A stretch of 51,163 nucleotides of DNA from an uncultured Oleispira sp. (GTDB lineage Bacteria; Pseudomonadota; Gammaproteobacteria; Pseudomonadales; Oceanobacteraceae), in assembly GCA_913019965.1 (NCBI GenBank), contig CAJVZR010000028.1:1-51163 (forward strand). Direction: 5' to 3'. Position numbers and translations under genes: made by a program. This document shows, piece after piece, positions 47,151 to 51,163 of the stretch (the first letter of the stretch is position 1; every line of letters starts with the position of its first letter). The notes under the pieces are model-generated. The model saw only the letters and a program-made list of their open reading frames with translations, searched no databases and was not told the DNA's origin.

Positions 47151-48173
47151 TTATTTCTCCCCCTTTCTAAACTGACTCGGCGTCACCCCATTAGTCTTTT
47201 TAAATGCCCTAGCAAAGCTCTTGTAGTCACAATATCCTAGCTCAGACGATAACTGCTGCAAACTCGCAGAACTGGATGACAAAAGAGTTAACGCCTTGGT
47301 ATTCATCACCTCTAGCTTCAAATCAATATACTGAACCCCTACCGACTCCAGCTTCCTTCTTAGGGTTCTTGAAGAGATATTTAAGCTGCTCGCAATCACA
47401 TCAACATTCGGTAAAGGTAGGCTCGATTGAGACAGTTTCAACCGTACCAACTCAGAAATTTCGCTATAATCTTTAACCGCCTTCAACTCTTCCCGGCAAA
47501 TTTCCGACGCCTGATGGGATTCGTCTTGATTGGAAAACAACAACCTTTTATTTAAAAAACTGTCAGGGAATTCAATTTTATTTCCCTCCTGATTAAATAC
47601 CACAGAAGTACGATCATGAATATCTTGCCAATGCTCAGGCGCAGGGAAAATAACCGAGATATCAATTTGATAATCATCGGAATCTAACTGCAACGCACTT
47701 TTTAAAGTATTAGCAAACATAAGTAAGGTAGATAACACAGTTAAACGATCAGACCGCAGGTTGGTTTTAGGCACGTTAAGCGTAATCTGCACCTTTCCCC
47801 CAATGCTCACCATATCGATATCGATACCGCTATAACGGGTGCGAATGTATTTGCGAATAATACAGATGGCTTCATCTAGGTCTGCACTTAATAAAGCCGC
47901 AATACCCAGTGAGCCATGGGTTAACGCATCTCTTTCAAACGCCAAATATCGAATAAGATCAGATTCCGACGGCACCGCCTCACACGCATAGGCATTCACC
48001 TGGGCAATGGACTCATGCCCTAAGTACAAGTGTGGTTGCGACAACGCCAAAAGGGGCAAATCACTCGTAGACAGTAACTCAATCACAGGCAAATTCACCT
48101 GCTTAAAATAGGACTGCAATTGCTGTAAATAAGAGCTGACAACAAAATACTGCCCCCGGCCGAGAATCTTCAT
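47151..48173 (-). CDS. AraC-family transcription regulator
   Basis: The N-terminal region (about 15-200) matches the arabinose_bd type domain of OruR/ArgR-like regulators (ALTHGSLGIAALLSADLDEA). The C-terminal DNA-binding domain has two helix-turn-helix motifs: LNISSRTLRRKLESVGVQY and LSSELGYCDYKSFARAFKK, ending NGVTPSQFRKG. The effector and targets are not evident; neighbours are an EamA transporter (convergent) and a secreted protein of unknown function (divergent), either of which could be a target. Confidence 0.92.
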   Translation of the reverse strand: MKILGRGQYFVVSSYLQQLQSYFKQVNLPVIELLSTSDLPLLALSQPHLYLGHESIAQVNAYACEAVPSESDLIRYLAFERDALTHGSLGIAALLSADLDEAICIIRKYIRTRYSGIDIDMVSIGGKVQITLNVPKTNLRSDRLTVLSTLLMFANTLKSALQLDSDDYQIDISVIFPAPEHWQDIHDRTSVVFNQEGNKIEFPDSFLNKRLLFSNQDESHQASEICREELKAVKDYSEISELVRLKLSQSSLPLPNVDVIASSLNISSRTLRRKLESVGVQYIDLKLEVMNTKALTLLSSSSASLQQLSSELGYCDYKSFARAFKKTNGVTPSQFRKGEK

Positions 48174-48336
48174 AGGGTACTGGTATCAATAAGGCTGGAA
48201 TCAAAAAGACAGCCAATATCGTAAAAACTAATACCGCAATAAGCAAGCAAACGATCCGCCCTGTCCGATAAAGGGCACTTAATGGCCAAAAGTGAAGTCG
48301 ATAGGCATTCGCCAGCAAGATATGCTCTCCCTTTTC

Positions 48337-49077
48337 ATGCCCAAAGTGGTCAACATGCCTATCGTTTTTATTACCATCATCTTTTCATTATTCTTAACCA
48401 GCCCCAACAGCTACGCCAAAGAACAAAGAATATTAGAACAATCATTGCATCAATATTATCAACTCAATATCAACATCAACCGATACTGGAAAGACGACAG
48501 CAACCACGCAATAAAACAAGAAACCGTACGGACTTTAGAGTTAATGAACCAGGCAATGGAAAGACTCTTAAATAAACAGTACCCCGCTGCCGAATACGAA
48601 AAGATTAGAAACAACTGGATTCAACTCAACGAGTTAATCAATGACACGTCATTTATTGATAACGGTTATTCAGATGTCGCGCTCATCGCATCTTATCGGG
48701 TGTATTTCGACAATGTTCGCCAATCCATGTTGAAGCGATATCAAAAGAACCCACCAACATCCGACATTGCAAACGTACTCATATTATTTGACCGCATTAT
48801 TTCAACCTATGTTGAAGTCAATACTGATGCTTTTGGCTCTTTCATTCGCAGTGCAACCGACGAAGATATGGATTTAGCTAAGCTGGCCCTGCAAATCGAC
48901 GCAGAATTAGAAAAGCTTGAACAATCAAACTCTATTCCTAAAGCTGATTTATCTACCATCAAACTGAAATGGAACTTTATTCGCAAGGTCGTTATTCAAA
49001 GCAATACTCAATCCTCTCCTTTTATCGTACTGCTCAATGGCAATAAAATAATCAAGATTTTAGAAGGGTATTATTGA
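48337..49077 (+). CDS. Unrecognised exported protein
   Basis: I do not recognise this family. A hydrophobic signal segment (VFITIIFSLFLTSPNSYAKE) is followed by about 225 residues rich in helices, Asn and Gln. Helical patterns such as LELMNQAMERLLNKQYPAAEY and KLALQIDAELEKLEQ suggest a helical-bundle periplasmic protein. The start is uncertain: in-frame options are 48292 (GTG), 48322, 48337 and 48355, none with a good ribosome site; the stop is firm. It diverges from the AraC gene, and a terminator follows at 49225. Confidence 0.65.
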   Translation: MPKVVNMPIVFITIIFSLFLTSPNSYAKEQRILEQSLHQYYQLNININRYWKDDSNHAIKQETVRTLELMNQAMERLLNKQYPAAEYEKIRNNWIQLNELINDTSFIDNGYSDVALIASYRVYFDNVRQSMLKRYQKNPPTSDIANVLILFDRIISTYVEVNTDAFGSFIRSATDEDMDLAKLALQIDAELEKLEQSNSIPKADLSTIKLKWNFIRKVVIQSNTQSSPFIVLLNGNKIIKILEGYY

Positions 49078-49224
49078 GGTTCAGAGATTTAAACACTGTT
49101 GATTAGGTTTATAAGTTCCGCTATCTCAGTGGTTTTCGAGAGCACTGTGGGCTAGTTAATAACATTCGAGGTGTGTTTGATTATTCATATTGGCATAAGT
49201 AGTTTCTTTCCACTCATTAACGTT

Positions 49225-49256
49225 AAAAGCCCCAATTCTTTCGAAGCGGGGCTTTT
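49225..49256. terminator. Rho-independent terminator
   Basis: AAAAGCCCC (49225-49233) pairs with GGGGCTTTT (49248-49256) around a 14-base loop; T-runs follow on both strands. It is about 150 bases past the stop of the exported-protein gene. The stretch between 49078 and 49224 shows no gene or RNA that I can name. Confidence 0.85.
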
Positions 49257-49298
49257 TCTAAACCGTTAGTAGAGATTGTATAAATAGCGAACTGGGCT

Positions 49299-50019
<721 letters not shown>

Positions 50020-50076
50020 TTCTACAGCGAGATTAAGAATCGTGAGCTTTTAGTTTGACAACAGGACACTGCATTA

Positions 50077-50100
50077 GACAGCACTAAGATGGGTGTCCTA
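50077..50100. repeat. REP-like repeat, copy B (right of the bluB remnant)
   Basis: This is the same unit as 49432-49455 (two mismatches), in the same orientation. Here it is preceded by AGGACAC at 50063, which pairs with GTGTCCT at 50093-50099, so copy B could fold into a hairpin with 7-bp arms, as REP elements do. The 190-base gap around it (50020-50208) holds no intact gene; a 32-codon open stretch on the minus strand (50098-50196, ending AYAGVVDGNN) may be another gene remnant. Confidence 0.7.
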
Positions 50101-50208
50101 GTTGTTCCCATCCACAACCCCAGCATAAGCTTGTGCGATGAGTAGGTTAAGCAGCTCTCCGGGGACATTTTTTGTGCGGTTAGTTTTGTTGAACCGCTAG
50201 AAGCAGAT

Positions 50209-51163
50209 TTACGCGATTTTTTCTCCATTTAAATAACAACTCAAATCAATAAGTGTTCCTTTTACTGAACCATAAGGCCCCATATCACCTTTAGCGACCT
50301 TGTCCCAATGTTCTTTCAATAATTTAAGATAACGTGCGGTGCGCTCTATTTCAGTGCCTGAAATATTTTCTGGTAACGTTCCATAAAAGGCAATCTTGCC
50401 ATTGAATTTAGGATTTATATCAGGTGCTCCCCACATAGTTTTTCCGTGATTCCCAGGAATCAATGCGACTTCAACTTCTGCTAGCCGGATGAGTTGATCA
50501 GGAGTTTGAGCATCAAGATCTATTCGGTAGGATTCTTGATTTTGAGGTTCTGATATCACTGATATTTTATGAGGTGGCTTTTCTTCCATAATAGAAACAG
50601 GCTCTGCACCGAGCTCACACGGAGTTAATTTCATCATTAGGTAATCGCTAGGGCGATCTTGCTCTTGAATTCCTCCTCGCAAAGCAAAACAAACAGATCC
50701 TTCTTTAACAACCGGCTCTCTTTCTGCATCAATATCATAAGGGTCAGGAATACGTATTACCTGAATCTGTTCCAACGTAGACCGATCATGCACTGATATG
50801 GAAAAATCACCTGAGCTAACGAAAAGCAGGTAGCCTTTAACATCCCAAATACCTACATACTGACAGCTCAACCTGTGTGCTTCGGGAAGTTGCGTATCAA
50901 ACCGTTTTAACTCATCACCCGTTTCAGCATCAAGCTCAACAATATAACCAAGATAGGTAACAATTAGACGTTCATCTACATTAATAAAGCCAGAAACCAT
51001 TCGTTCAAATGCAGTACGCCAAACTTCCTTTCCACCTTGAAGCGATAGCCCCAACAAGGCACCATCGAATTTTTCAACATAACCTTTCAAGTTTGAAGAG
51101 TTTTGATAGCCAAGGTTATGTACGAGGTTACTTCCAACTTTTACAGGCGCTTTAGGCCTCTCT
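50209..51163 (-). CDS. Beta-propeller-like protein (5' end outside the window)
   Basis: The reading frame is open from the stop at 50209 through the right edge, so the start lies outside; at least 317 residues are present. The N-terminal half shows repeated strand patterns such as KFDGALLGLSLQGGKEVW, IVELDAETGDELKRFDT and SVHDRSTLEQIQVIRI, like PQQ or WD40 propeller blades. The C-terminal part (from FNGKIAFYGTLPEN) is helical and ends KGTLIDLSCYLNGEKIA. I cannot name a function. The TTG at 51090 should not be taken as the start, because the frame upstream is also coding-like (VKVGSNLVHNLGYQ). Confidence 0.7.
   Translation of the reverse strand, partial: ERPKAPVKVGSNLVHNLGYQNSSNLKGYVEKFDGALLGLSLQGGKEVWRTAFERMVSGFINVDERLIVTYLGYIVELDAETGDELKRFDTQLPEAHRLSCQYVGIWDVKGYLLFVSSGDFSISVHDRSTLEQIQVIRIPDPYDIDAEREPVVKEGSVCFALRGGIQEQDRPSDYLMMKLTPCELGAEPVSIMEEKPPHKISVISEPQNQESYRIDLDAQTPDQLIRLAEVEVALIPGNHGKTMWGAPDINPKFNGKIAFYGTLPENISGTEIERTARYLKLLKEHWDKVAKGDMGPYGSVKGTLIDLSCYLNGEKIA

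Noticed and set aside
48103..48318. Minus-strand open frame with hydrophobic product upstream of the AraC gene
   Set aside because: Overlaps the AraC start in another frame and the start of the divergent gene; hydrophobicity probably arises by chance, no ribosome site.
50022..50228. Minus-strand open frame of 68 codons
   Set aside because: Low-complexity Ser/Lys-rich product, runs through the REP-like repeat and overlaps the end of the propeller gene; no family likeness.

Overview
The window comes from a gammaproteobacterium, most likely a marine one of the Oceanospirillales/Pseudomonadales type with moderately low GC. I infer this from the close match of the first protein to E. coli YbiT, from a nadK-phosphatase-rhomboid-yeaC-DUF2797-pepN order that I recall from Pseudomonas, and from the DUF1329/YCF48/MMPL set. 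The genus cannot be fixed from the sequence alone. No rRNA, tRNA, CRISPR array, prophage or intact insertion sequence was seen.

Layout. Positions 1-6461 hold the end of an unknown gene, a bidirectional terminator, the ABC-F ATPase ybiT, and the sbcD-sbcC nuclease pair. Positions 6600-11777 hold a minus-strand set of DUF1329 protein, YCF48-like beta-propeller and MMPL/RND exporter, closed by a UUCG-loop terminator. Positions 11918-18423 are a tight minus-strand housekeeping run: nadK, metallophosphatase, GlpG-like rhomboid protease, yeaC, a zinc-binding DUF2797 protein and pepN. Positions 18491-22032 hold a DUF1853 protein, a PLP enzyme overlapping it tail to tail, and two unrecognised proteins. 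Then come topA with a good sigma-70 promoter, a ComEA-like DNA-binding protein, a degenerate membrane sensor kinase, gloB and a HIT protein.

The most notable region is 28925-36720. It contains a minus-strand operon headed by a cobalamin riboswitch: a very large CobN-like chelatase with a signal peptide and a C-terminal membrane anchor, an ExbB/MotA-type channel, an ExbD-like DUF2149 protein, and a TonB-dependent receptor with a His-rich plug loop. A perfect FNR-type site lies in the upstream promoter region. The set looks like a B12-controlled, proton-driven envelope machine for corrinoid or cobalt handling. It is notable that a frameshifted, truncated bluB (the gene for the B12 lower ligand) lies about 13 kb away.

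The rest holds signalling and envelope genes: a COG3146/FemAB-like protein with a VanZ-like protein, a 7TMR-DISM hybrid-type sensor kinase divergent from a GGDEF protein, a phosphoribosyltransferase, an operon of duplicated-domain lipoprotein, response regulator and histidine kinase, an EamA transporter, an AraC regulator, and a secreted unknown protein. The right end (about 49.2-50.2 kb) is decayed. It contains gene remnants and the bluB pseudogene between two direct copies of a REP-like repeat, followed by a beta-propeller gene that runs off the window.
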